64,000 bases of DNA from PGYR01 sp041675005 (lineage in GTDB: Bacteria > Bacteroidota > Ignavibacteria > Kapaibacteriales > UBA2268). Under the pieces are notes generated by a model, which was given only the letters and a program-made list of their open reading frames with translations, searched no databases and was not told the DNA's origin. Location: the NCBI GenBank assembly GCA_041675005.1, contig JBAYUQ010000003.1, positions 124,001 through 188,000 on the forward strand. Reading direction: 5' to 3'. Shown piece after piece: positions 8,561-17,305 of the stretch. The position numbers and the translations under genes were made by a program. The first letter of the stretch is position 1, and every line of letters starts with the position of its first letter.

Positions 8561-10096
8561 TTATTTCTTCTTGAGAACGACTATGCTGATATCATCTGAT
8601 AGTTGATCATTATCAGAGAACAGTTGTGCTTCATTTAGTATGTAGTTCACAGCTTCTTTGGGATGTAGCTTTACGGCTTGGGCGACAATTTTCTTAACAC
8701 CTTCCATACCTAATTCATTGCCATCTGGGTCTGTTGCTTCATTCAGACCGTCAGTGTACATTACTAGAGTATCTTCGAATTGCATTACTTCCGAATTATA
8801 GACTATAGGCGAAGGTAGAAACCCAAGAATTACACCACCCGTTTTTAGCTCGGTAAGTGTCTCATTTGCGGAGAGCAGTGGGTAAAAATGCCCTGCATTT
8901 ATGTACTCAAATGTACTATTATCACTATCTAGCAAGCAGAAGAAAGCTGTGATGAACATGTCCTTTTTAGTGTTTCTATATACTATTCTATTAACAGTAT
9001 CTACGAGTGATTTTAGGTCTTGCTCTATCGGAGCTAACGATTGGATTGCTGCTTGCATATTAGACATAATCAGAGCAGCAGGCATACCTTTACCAGTTAC
9101 ATCGGCAATCACGAATAGATACTTGCTTTCCGATATTTTCACATAATCAAAATAATCTCCCCCGACTTCACTTGATGGTTTTGTCATCCCATAATAGCTG
9201 AATTTATCGGTTTCTAGCTTACTTTTTGGGAGTAATCTTTTCTGGATTTCAGTGGCTAGCCCTAATTCGGTTTCGAACCTTTTTTTCTCTATTTCTTCTT
9301 GTATTAACCGCTCATTTTCGAGGGCAGAAATTGCTGTTGAGGCCAAACTAGAGACGAAACTGAAATCTGATTCATCATATTCTCCGTGCATTTTTGGACC
9401 TATAATCAAATACCCCTCAGTATTACCAGATATATTCATAGGTGCTGCTATTTTGATTAAATCGCTATCGACATTGATTTTCTTTAACTTGGGGATTATC
9501 TTAATAAGTTCGCTATCCGTTATCCCTAAATTATTCTTCAGGATTACGCTTTTACCATTTGTTTTCAAAACTGCGAACTTATTAGTCATAAGCTGCCCCA
9601 TTATATTGAAGGCAAGGGCTTTAATAATTTTTTCTTCGGAAGACAAACCACTGAAACTACGACTAATTTCGAACAGCGTTTCTAGTAGCTGGCTTTTCTT
9701 TTCTGCTTGTGTCTTTTGGAACTGTAGTTTCTGGAAATTATAGTAGTTCTCTAGCGCTGTCGCTGCAATCGATATTATCAGCTTGACATATTGCTTTTCT
9801 ACATCAGATATTTCGGCTTCTAATACTTTTTGTCCTAATTGAAACTCATATTTAATATTGCCATCTATTAAAATTTCTTCTGTAATCTGGGTGTCGCATT
9901 CTAACTTTCCTTTTTTGAAAGTAATAATCTCTTTTTCGTCCACAGATTTTGTAGCTTTCACCCCACATATACTTAGCTTACCTATTATAGTAAACAAAGT
10001 GGAGTTTATAATAAACTCTTCACTCAGATTCTGAGTTAACTTATTACTGAAATCTAAAAGTGAAGTTAGATTTATTAGTTCTTTATTTATATTCAT
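8561..10096 (-). CDS. SpoIIE/PPM-type serine phosphatase with GAF-like sensor
   Basis: 511 residues. The first 260 or so are GAF-like sensor sequence with coiled-coil linkers (FQKLQFQKTQAEKKSQLLETLFEIS). The C-terminal PPM phosphatase has the metal motifs VGGDYFDY, VIADVTGKGMPAAL, MYTDGLNEATD and SDDISIVV. Such proteins dephosphorylate anti-anti-sigma factors in partner-switching pathways; no STAS or RsbW partner is encoded in the window. It is the last gene of a four-gene operon (M1 peptidase, yggS, lipoprotein, phosphatase); its ATG abuts the preceding stop codon (TAGATG). Confidence 0.88.
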   Translation of the reverse strand: MNINKELINLTSLLDFSNKLTQNLSEEFIINSTLFTIIGKLSICGVKATKSVDEKEIITFKKGKLECDTQITEEILIDGNIKYEFQLGQKVLEAEISDVEKQYVKLIISIAATALENYYNFQKLQFQKTQAEKKSQLLETLFEISRSFSGLSSEEKIIKALAFNIMGQLMTNKFAVLKTNGKSVILKNNLGITDSELIKIIPKLKKINVDSDLIKIAAPMNISGNTEGYLIIGPKMHGEYDESDFSFVSSLASTAISALENERLIQEEIEKKRFETELGLATEIQKRLLPKSKLETDKFSYYGMTKPSSEVGGDYFDYVKISESKYLFVIADVTGKGMPAALIMSNMQAAIQSLAPIEQDLKSLVDTVNRIVYRNTKKDMFITAFFCLLDSDNSTFEYINAGHFYPLLSANETLTELKTGGVILGFLPSPIVYNSEVMQFEDTLVMYTDGLNEATDPDGNELGMEGVKKIVAQAVKLHPKEAVNYILNEAQLFSDNDQLSDDISIVVLKKK

Positions 10097-11131
10097 CTAA
10101 TTAGAAAGGTGAAAACAGTTAGTACTTCTTGGTATTTCTATATCACCGACTACACGGCCACTCACAGCACTCGCTTCGGCTATTTTTGCTCCCGAGACTA
10201 AATGCTCTAACATATAGAGACCATTGCGCTGTGCGTTATATTCAATCCGTGAAAATATTCTTTTACTTACATCGAATAAATTTCCATTATTACGAGTGTC
10301 AAGTCTCAGTAACCCCTTGTTAGTAGTAGCAAAAGCATACCCAATAGGAGTAGTTGCTAGGTCAGTGGGTATCACTTCATTGGCATTAATAAAATTGTCA
10401 CCCATATCCCTAGTGTAACGAACTGTTCTATCATTAGGGTTGATGAAGTGTACTTGTGTCGGTATTGTTACGGGAGCTTCTTCGCCAACTTGCGTAGTAT
10501 ATCCTTGACTAACTACAAATACCTCACTTTCAGAGGTTATAGCTGAAAGTATTGGGATTCCAGTTACTTTTATTTCCCCATCTATTTTGTACGACCTGTT
10601 GTCTAATACACTAACGCTTTGGGTTTGCGGTTCGGTCATAAATGAGAAGCTGCCATAATCAACAATAGAGGTAATTAAACTTTTCCCTTCCAAAGTTCTT
10701 GCACTCTTATTAAAAACCAAATCATAGTTTGTAATACTTTGTAGATTTCTGAACATAACAAAACCATCAGCTACATTCGCAAAGCTAATATCGAATGGTT
10801 CCGAACCAAGCGGAAATTCGTTTACGGCTAATAAAGTATCACTTACAGCATCCAATACTATCATCTTATCTTCACCCGGGACCAAGATGTAAATCCTTTT
10901 TTGGAATTCACGTATGTTTGAAATCGGGGAGCTAATACTAATACCAGCATTTGCAAGCAAATTAGCTTTTGATATTTCCATAGTGGGGTAATGATACACA
11001 CTAATATCATTCGTGACGGAGTCAGCCAGATATAAACCAAGTGACACAACGGAATTATCTATTACTCTCTCCTCTTTCCCACAAGAAATGATGAATAAAG
11101 TTAGTGTTATCAGTAGTAGTATCTTTTTCAT
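10097..11131 (-). CDS. Hypothetical lipoprotein, beta-propeller-like
   Basis: MKKILLLITLTLFIISC gives a clear lipobox with C17. The mature 327 residues contain repeated strand patterns such as MIVLDAVSDTLLAVNEFPLGSEPFDI and VSVLDNRSYKIDGEIKVTGIP, reminiscent of YVTN/NHL-type propeller blades. The family is not certain. The start overlaps yggS by 4 bases (ATGA) and the stop abuts the phosphatase start, so the gene is tightly co-translated. Confidence 0.6.
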   Translation of the reverse strand: MKKILLLITLTLFIISCGKEERVIDNSVVSLGLYLADSVTNDISVYHYPTMEISKANLLANAGISISSPISNIREFQKRIYILVPGEDKMIVLDAVSDTLLAVNEFPLGSEPFDISFANVADGFVMFRNLQSITNYDLVFNKSARTLEGKSLITSIVDYGSFSFMTEPQTQSVSVLDNRSYKIDGEIKVTGIPILSAITSESEVFVVSQGYTTQVGEEAPVTIPTQVHFINPNDRTVRYTRDMGDNFINANEVIPTDLATTPIGYAFATTNKGLLRLDTRNNGNLFDVSKRIFSRIEYNAQRNGLYMLEHLVSGAKIAEASAVSGRVVGDIEIPRSTNCFHLSN

Positions 11132-11829
11132 TTCGTATATTCTCTTGTTCCAAAAATTGCTGTACCTATTCTAATCATTGTCGCACCTTCTTCTATTGCT
11201 TCGTGATAATCTGATGTCATCCCCATAGATAACTCTGGTAATTCTATAGATAGATTTACTTCTATCTCATCTCTTATCTTTCGTAGTAATTTGAACTCTT
11301 CTTTTCGCTCTTCATCGGTGCTTTCTAGTCCAGATATAGTCATCAATCCAATAAATTTCACATTCTCTAAATCTAATGAACTTTTTATAACTTCTTCTGC
11401 TTCGTTTGGCTGACATCCTGATTTGGAGTCCTCTCCAGACGTATTTACCTGTAAAAGTATATCTATAGTCCTGTTGTTTTCTTTGGCTCTTTTATCAATT
11501 TCTTTAGCTAATTTCAGCTTAGATACTGAGTGAATACAGTTTACAAAAGGAGCTATGTATTTCACCTTATTTGTCTGCAAACTACCAATAAAGTGCCACT
11601 CTATATTGCTCTTCATCTCTGAAGAAATAGTCTCGTATTTGTCAACCATTTCTTGAACATAATTCTCACCAAAAATACGTAATCCAGACTCATAAGCATT
11701 GACTAATGCCTCTACTGGGTGCGATTTTGACACAGAAAGTATCTTTACTTTTGCTACTTTACCCTTATCAATAGAGTGCAGTATCTCGTTATAATTTTTT
11801 ATATATTCGTTTACTTCTAAAACAGCCAA
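11128..11829 (-). CDS. yggS: YggS/PROSC family PLP homeostasis protein
   Basis: 233 residues, the usual size. VKILSVSKSHPVEALVNAYESGLRIFGENYVQE contains the PLP-binding lysine K35. Further hallmarks are WHFIGSLQTNKVKYI, LLQVNTSGEDSKSG, LMTISG and the phosphate-binding SMGMTSDYHEAIEEGATMIRIGTAIFG. The family binds PLP and buffers vitamin B6; it has no known enzymatic turnover. Second gene of the operon, 2 bases after the M1 peptidase. Confidence 0.95.
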   Translation of the reverse strand: MAVLEVNEYIKNYNEILHSIDKGKVAKVKILSVSKSHPVEALVNAYESGLRIFGENYVQEMVDKYETISSEMKSNIEWHFIGSLQTNKVKYIAPFVNCIHSVSKLKLAKEIDKRAKENNRTIDILLQVNTSGEDSKSGCQPNEAEEVIKSSLDLENVKFIGLMTISGLESTDEERKEEFKLLRKIRDEIEVNLSIELPELSMGMTSDYHEAIEEGATMIRIGTAIFGTREYTK

Positions 11830-11831
11830 TT

Positions 11832-13751
11832 CTATCTCACAATTATTTTTTTCATTGTATTATAATCATTAGAACGAATATAAACGAAATAAGTGCCAGC
11901 TACAAGTGAACTCAAATTTATATTTATAGTTCCGTAATAATCTCCACTTTCAATTAACACTTTCTTGCCAACTAAAGTTACAATTTCGATTGTATAATTT
12001 GCTGCTTTCCCGAAATTTATTTCTAATTCGTCATCTATTACATTGCTTATTAGATTGATACTCGAGTCAAATTCTTCTTCTACTGAAGTCAATCTGTTAT
12101 TGCTCATTACTTTATATAAGTACAGATTGTCATTGATTTCTACTCCTTTGAAATAATTAGATCGAGGGAACACTAGTGTATCTATCGCTTTAGTTATCTT
12201 GTGAGTTTGATTTTTGTTTTCATTATCAAACATAAGGCGATAGTTTAATTCAAATTTGTATGTTTGAAACTCATTCTCTCTTTGTGCGACTACCACATAG
12301 CCATTATCATCATCTTGGAAAGTAGTGATGTCAACTTCTGGATAGCCACGTCCATAGACCCACGTATCCCAGAAAGTCTGTGGTAAAGCATCACCGAAGA
12401 TTGCGATTAGCTGCTCGGTCGTAGTATTCGCGTTCTCATAAGTAGTCAAGTATTTATTCATCTTTGTTCTGAATACTTCATCGCCAACTATATCTCGAAT
12501 TAATGCTAGTATTAGCCCACCTTTCTGATAAATAGTAGGAGGATAATTATTTTTAGAGAATCTATGAAAATTATAAAGGGGTATATGTTGTTCTGCTGCA
12601 GCTGTAGTATTTATATATGTTGAGCGAAGTTTCATTAGTTCCTCTCTGTACTTTTCTTTCCCTAGCTTGCTTTCTATCCATACATACTCCGTGAAAACGG
12701 CAAAGCCTTCGTTCAACCAAGCATCTCTGAAATCATAAGGTGTAACTAGATTTCCAAACCACTGATGTCCTAACTCATGAGCTGCAGTCGAATACATAGT
12801 ATCATTAGCATTAGCTTTACCCACTATCTGACTTTGACTCATTGTCACTAAGGTCTGATGTTCCATTGCACCTTTACTAGCGGCATAGTAACCCATAGTC
12901 TCAAATGGATAATCATAGTCAAAGAACTGCTCAAATGCTGTAATCATCTCTGGTACCAGCTTAAAAACTAATTTCCCTGATGCTATTGAATTTTGGTTGT
13001 CATACATATATAACTTAACTGGTGGCTTACCTTCTGAAGGTATATCTACCTCAGCAAACTTACCAATTGCAAAAGTAAGTAGATAAGTAGCGGCAACATC
13101 ATCGCCCATAGTCCAAGTGTATTTGCTCATTCCGTCTAAAGTATCCACTTTGGATATTAGCTTCCCATTGGATATTGCCATAAGTGAGTCAGGAACTATG
13201 AATGTACCAGTGTATAGTGCTTTATCAGAGGGTAAATCGAAACTCGGCATCCAATGGCGAGTACAGCTCACATAATCATTGAAAAACCCCACTCCCATAG
13301 CATATAGAATACCTTGCGAATAATGCACTCCGCCCCAATCATTACTACCACCTTCACTGGTCATAGTGCCGTGGTATTTCATTCTAATAGTAGCTTGTTT
13401 ATTCTGATTTGTAGGTTTTATTGAGTAGTATAGAATACCTTCTGTCACACTATTAGTTGTTAGAATTATTTCATCAATTAATTCATCGTCATAAAATACA
13501 CTATCAATAGAAAGATCTTCATAATGAAAATTGAAGACGTTATCATCTGAAATTGACTTCCATTCTAGATTGATAGTGACTTCACCTCTAATAAATTTCG
13601 ATTTATGGTCTTCGATAGTTATAACTGGACTGTATTCTAATACGTCGAATTGCTGCTCGATATAGTTATGCGGGCCACCAGCATCATTTGTTTGAGCATA
13701 AGAAGAGCTAATAATCAGTAGTGATAGTATTAAGTACTTTATCATATTCAT
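11832..13751 (-). CDS. M1-family aminopeptidase with T9SS sorting domain
   Basis: 639 residues with a signal peptide (to about A19). The zinc site is H325-E-L-G-H329 with the distal E348 in WLNEGFAVF. The usual GAMEN exopeptidase motif reads GAMEH (294-298). Residues from about 560 resemble a type A T9SS C-terminal domain: GKKVLIESG, then LSSLVAGTYFVYIRSNDYNTMKKIIVR. The product is thus predicted to be exported and sorted to the surface or released. First gene of the operon, so the transcript couples an exported peptidase with PLP homeostasis and a signalling phosphatase. Confidence 0.9.
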   Translation of the reverse strand: MNMIKYLILSLLIISSSYAQTNDAGGPHNYIEQQFDVLEYSPVITIEDHKSKFIRGEVTINLEWKSISDDNVFNFHYEDLSIDSVFYDDELIDEIILTTNSVTEGILYYSIKPTNQNKQATIRMKYHGTMTSEGGSNDWGGVHYSQGILYAMGVGFFNDYVSCTRHWMPSFDLPSDKALYTGTFIVPDSLMAISNGKLISKVDTLDGMSKYTWTMGDDVAATYLLTFAIGKFAEVDIPSEGKPPVKLYMYDNQNSIASGKLVFKLVPEMITAFEQFFDYDYPFETMGYYAASKGAMEHQTLVTMSQSQIVGKANANDTMYSTAAHELGHQWFGNLVTPYDFRDAWLNEGFAVFTEYVWIESKLGKEKYREELMKLRSTYINTTAAAEQHIPLYNFHRFSKNNYPPTIYQKGGLILALIRDIVGDEVFRTKMNKYLTTYENANTTTEQLIAIFGDALPQTFWDTWVYGRGYPEVDITTFQDDDNGYVVVAQRENEFQTYKFELNYRLMFDNENKNQTHKITKAIDTLVFPRSNYFKGVEINDNLYLYKVMSNNRLTSVEEEFDSSINLISNVIDDELEINFGKAANYTIEIVTLVGKKVLIESGDYYGTININLSSLVAGTYFVYIRSNDYNTMKKIIVR

Positions 13752-13824
13752 CAGTATTTTCTATAGTTATAAATACAATATAGTGAATTATTTGGACTTG
13801 TGGATACTCATAGGGTAAAATAAA

Positions 13825-13850
13825 AAAGCCCCACAAAAATGCGAGGCTTT
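13825..13850 (-). terminator. Terminator of the E2 acyltransferase gene
   Basis: AAAGCC and GGCTTT close an imperfect hairpin; on the minus strand it is followed by a T-rich run, and it lies 30 bases beyond the E2 stop codon. Confidence 0.6.
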
Positions 13851-13879
13851 ATCTATATCTTAATGTTGTTTTTACTCAA

Positions 13880-15604
13880 TTATAAAACAATTGTATTCTC
13901 GTTCATTGCTTCTAGCGTATCTACAAATGCTTTAAGAGTTTGACCCGCCAACATACCATCTACAACCCTGTGATCGTAAGTGATAGAGCAATACATCATA
14001 TCTCTTATTACTATAGCGTGAGAACCATCAACTTCCATTACCATAGCACGTTTCTTGATAGCTCCAACACCCATAATAGCAACTTGTGGTTGGTTGATTA
14101 CAGGAGTACCAAATAGAGTACCAAAAGTACCAACGTTTGTCATAGTGATTGTCCCACCTTGTATATCGTCTGGAAGCAATTTCTTAGTTCTAGCTCTGTG
14201 AGCCAAATCATTTACAGAACGTTGCAATCCAGTCAAACCGTAGTTATCAGCATTTTTTATAACTGGTACTATTAGATTACCATCAGGAAGAGCAGTAGCA
14301 AATCCTAAGTTCAATCTATTGTGTTTGATTATATTTTTACCATCAACACTAACGTTAACCATAGGGTTTTGCTTGATAGCATCTACAACTGCTTTTATGA
14401 AGAAAGGAGTGTAGGTCAACTTCATTCCTTCTCTTTGTAAGAATTCGTTTTTAGTTTTCTCTCTGTAGTTCACTATACCAGTCACATCAACTTCAGCAAC
14501 ACTAGTAACGTGAGCAGATGTTTGTTTAGAGCGAATCATGTGTTCAGAGATTAACTGACGCATTCTGTCCATTGGGATAATCTCCGAATCACCACCGCTG
14601 AAACTATAAGTAGGAGCGTTTGATGGTGCTGAAGATACCGGAGCAGGTGCTGCTTGTTGAGTAGGAGCTGGAGCTGCTGTTTGAGCAGGTCTGCTACCTC
14701 TATTTGAAATATAATTTTCTAAATCTTCTTTTGTTATTCTACCTTCTAGACCTGAACCGTTTAGATTCATCAATTCTTCCAGAGAGATATTATTATCTTT
14801 TGCTAAAGCTCTAACAAGAGGTGAGAAGAACTTCCCATTATTCTTACGAGGAATATCGAAAGTTGTTCCTTGTACTTGAGGAGCGTTATGTGGAACTGTA
14901 GTTTGTGCAACTGGTTGAGGAGCGGCAGCTGCAACTTGAGCAACTGGTTGAGGAGCTGATTGAGCTGGCTGAGCAGCTGGCTTTTTAGCACCGCCGCTAG
15001 TAGCTATCTTACCTATTACAGATCCAACTTCAACTGTTTCTTCTTCTTGAGCTAATATTTTGTACAATACACCAGCAACAGGAGATGGAACTTCCGTATC
15101 TACTTTATCAGTAGATATTTCTAATATCATCTCGTCTCTTTCTATAGTATCGCCTTCTTTCTTCAACCATTTTGTGATTGTACCTTCTTGAAGTGATTCA
15201 CCCATCTTAGGCATCACCAAGTCTTGCAAATTACCAGCATCATCTGAGCTAGAACTTTCTGCAGGAGCAGATTGTTGAGGAGCTGGAGCTGGAGCTTCTT
15301 GTTGTACAGGAGCTGGTGCTTCTACTTGAGCCGCTGGCTCAGGAGTGCTTGTTGCAGCAGCTGAAGCATCAGTTTCGATTTCGGCTATCTTTTTACCAAC
15401 TTCTACTACTTCTTCTTCTTGAGCTAATATTTTTGTTAGAATACCAGATTGTGGAGATGGAACTTCCGTATCTACTTTATCAGTAGATATTTCTAATATC
15501 ATCTCGTCTCTTTCTATTTTATCGCCTTCTTTTTTCAACCATTTTATGATTGTACCTTCTTGTAATGATTCGCCCATCTTGGGCATTACTACATCAACTT
15601 TCAT
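13880..15604 (-). CDS. Dihydrolipoamide acyltransferase (E2) with two lipoyl domains
   Basis: 574 residues: lipoyl domain 1 (about 1-78, lysine in the STDKVDTEV motif), Ala/Pro/Gln linker, lipoyl domain 2 (about 125-205), second linker, peripheral subunit-binding domain (FFSPLVRALAKDNNISLEEL, about 260-300), third linker, then the catalytic domain ending in YDHRVVDG near the C terminus. It forms the core of a 2-oxoacid dehydrogenase complex; sequence alone does not settle succinyl, branched-chain or acetyl specificity. The two lipoyl domains are nearly identical. E1 and E3 are not in the window, so it is transcribed alone. Confidence 0.92.
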   Translation of the reverse strand: MKVDVVMPKMGESLQEGTIIKWLKKEGDKIERDEMILEISTDKVDTEVPSPQSGILTKILAQEEEVVEVGKKIAEIETDASAAATSTPEPAAQVEAPAPVQQEAPAPAPQQSAPAESSSSDDAGNLQDLVMPKMGESLQEGTITKWLKKEGDTIERDEMILEISTDKVDTEVPSPVAGVLYKILAQEEETVEVGSVIGKIATSGGAKKPAAQPAQSAPQPVAQVAAAAPQPVAQTTVPHNAPQVQGTTFDIPRKNNGKFFSPLVRALAKDNNISLEELMNLNGSGLEGRITKEDLENYISNRGSRPAQTAAPAPTQQAAPAPVSSAPSNAPTYSFSGGDSEIIPMDRMRQLISEHMIRSKQTSAHVTSVAEVDVTGIVNYREKTKNEFLQREGMKLTYTPFFIKAVVDAIKQNPMVNVSVDGKNIIKHNRLNLGFATALPDGNLIVPVIKNADNYGLTGLQRSVNDLAHRARTKKLLPDDIQGGTITMTNVGTFGTLFGTPVINQPQVAIMGVGAIKKRAMVMEVDGSHAIVIRDMMYCSITYDHRVVDGMLAGQTLKAFVDTLEAMNENTIVL

Positions 15605-15712
15605 TTAAAATGACTCCCGTAAATGTCTTTTTCTTTTATGTGGTTTTACTAATTATGCAAAATAATCAAAATTAAAAATTAAAGCAAAGTATTAACTTGT
15701 TTCTATATCACT

Positions 15713-16447
15713 TTAGGGCATATCGAATATACTTGGCTCATATTGTTTATTTAGGATTATTGTTTCTAAATCTAGAGTAGTGTACTTTTGGCCACCTACA
15801 TAAGTAGCATAGGTGAATGGTATCATCAAGCCATCTACATCTTTGTAATTCGATAACTTGTTGATAAAAGTGACAGGTGAACCGCCACTTAAAGTTTGCG
15901 TTTCTATTATTTCTATCAAATTAGTTTTATTATTTAGGTAAATATCCGAACGTGGACCATCTTGCCCGTCTATTTTAGTTTGCAATACTAATTTCTTGTA
16001 TTCTAAGCTGTCTTTTTTAACTATACCTTTGTAAGTTAACTCTGCACCTTTCTCTTTATAGTTATAGAACGGTCCTAGCACTAAAGCTCTTTGTCCTTTT
16101 AGTTGTGATACTTCTTGTTCAGTCATAGGAGTTGGTACTAATATACCTCTAGGAGGTATCTGATGCCAACCTGTAGTATCACTATTAATTGCTTGTACTA
16201 TCTCAAAAGTGTCAATTACCGTTTTTACTTTTATCTTCGAAGGTGCTACGTAAATAAATTGAAATTCACCAGGAGGGTTTTGACCTAATTGTGAATTGCC
16301 TATCAGATGCCAAGATTTGATAGATTCAAATTTTGCTTTCCCGCCTAATCCGTCATAATACATATCTAAAACTTCCTCTACTGTCTGTGCATTCATTGAG
16401 AATGCTACTAGGAAGATGGAAGCTATATAAACTAATTTTTTAATCAT
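15713..16447 (-). CDS. LolA-like outer-membrane lipoprotein-sorting-type protein
   Basis: 244 residues with a signal peptide ending near MNAQ. The mature sequence starts VEEVLDMYYDGLGGKAKFESIKSWHLIGNS and ends YKDVDGLMIPFTY...LDLETIILNKQYEPSIFDMP, a pattern of LolA/LppX-type half-barrels found in secreted Bacteroidota proteins. A closely similar domain forms the C terminus of the M16 protein at 27560-29626. The ligand is unknown. It follows thyX by 7 bases, in a transcript of vWA lipoprotein, thyX and this gene. Confidence 0.65.
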   Translation of the reverse strand: MIKKLVYIASIFLVAFSMNAQTVEEVLDMYYDGLGGKAKFESIKSWHLIGNSQLGQNPPGEFQFIYVAPSKIKVKTVIDTFEIVQAINSDTTGWHQIPPRGILVPTPMTEQEVSQLKGQRALVLGPFYNYKEKGAELTYKGIVKKDSLEYKKLVLQTKIDGQDGPRSDIYLNNKTNLIEIIETQTLSGGSPVTFINKLSNYKDVDGLMIPFTYATYVGGQKYTTLDLETIILNKQYEPSIFDMP

Positions 16448-16454
16448 ACTTATT

Positions 16455-17294
16455 CTATTGATTTATTTTATCTAATTTTAATTGAAATTCTCTAAACTCT
16501 CTCTTGCTCAAGCCGATTTCGTCCAAATCCAAATCTTCTACTTTTTGGCCTTCAAGCAATTTCTTCATTGCGTTCAGCTCTGGTTTAGAGAAGTTTGCCG
16601 AGTTCAAGCTATAATCTTCGAAAGCTTGCCAAGCGTGTGGTACTATCTCTTTTACTATACCCGCTAGTGCTTCACCATATACTCTTATTTCGTATTGTGC
16701 ATGCGAATCTATACGTAAACGTAAGAAATGGAATAGATTGTGTAAATCAATTTTCCAATACCACTCTGTATAATTAGATAGTGGTAAGTTGATACGGGCC
16801 AATTCCCTTGCTAACTCTTCACCCAACAGTGATTCATACTCTGTGTAAAGTTCTTTTTGAACTTTACCTAATTTCTCTCTGATAGCATTAGCTTTCTCAT
16901 CTGTGAAAGTCTCGTCGCTTCTGCCTTGCTTATTCATTTCGCTTTGTGGACGAATTTGTTCTATATCTGGCAAATAGAAATCATCTTTCATTATAGAATA
17001 GCGACCGCTATACTCATTTACATTAGCAGTTCTATGGCGAATCCACTGTCTTGCTATGAATATAGGTAGTTTTATATGAAATTTGAACTCAACCATCTCG
17101 AATGGAGTAGTGTGTTTGTGTCTCATCAGATAGCGGATTAGTCCTCTATCTTCGTTGACTGTTTTAGTCCCTGCACCGTAAGAGACCCTAGCTGCTTGTA
17201 CTATCGAGCCATCATCCCCCATCACATCTACTAATCTAACAAAGCCATGATCTAGGCATTTTATTTCTTTACCAATTAAATTCTCTTTGCTCAT
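16455..17294 (-). CDS. thyX: Flavin-dependent thymidylate synthase ThyX
   Basis: 279 residues. The ThyX signature RHRx7S is present as R86-H-R-T-A-N-V-N-E-Y-S96, followed by GRYS, and the downstream NLPLSNYTEWYWKIDLHNLFHFLRLR block matches the family. The enzyme makes dTMP from dUMP using FAD, NADPH and methylene-tetrahydrofolate. It lies 11 bases after the vWA-OmpA lipoprotein gene. Confidence 0.95.
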   Translation of the reverse strand: MSKENLIGKEIKCLDHGFVRLVDVMGDDGSIVQAARVSYGAGTKTVNEDRGLIRYLMRHKHTTPFEMVEFKFHIKLPIFIARQWIRHRTANVNEYSGRYSIMKDDFYLPDIEQIRPQSEMNKQGRSDETFTDEKANAIREKLGKVQKELYTEYESLLGEELARELARINLPLSNYTEWYWKIDLHNLFHFLRLRIDSHAQYEIRVYGEALAGIVKEIVPHAWQAFEDYSLNSANFSKPELNAMKKLLEGQKVEDLDLDEIGLSKREFREFQLKLDKINQ

Positions 17295-17305
17295 CTATTC
17301 TTTCT

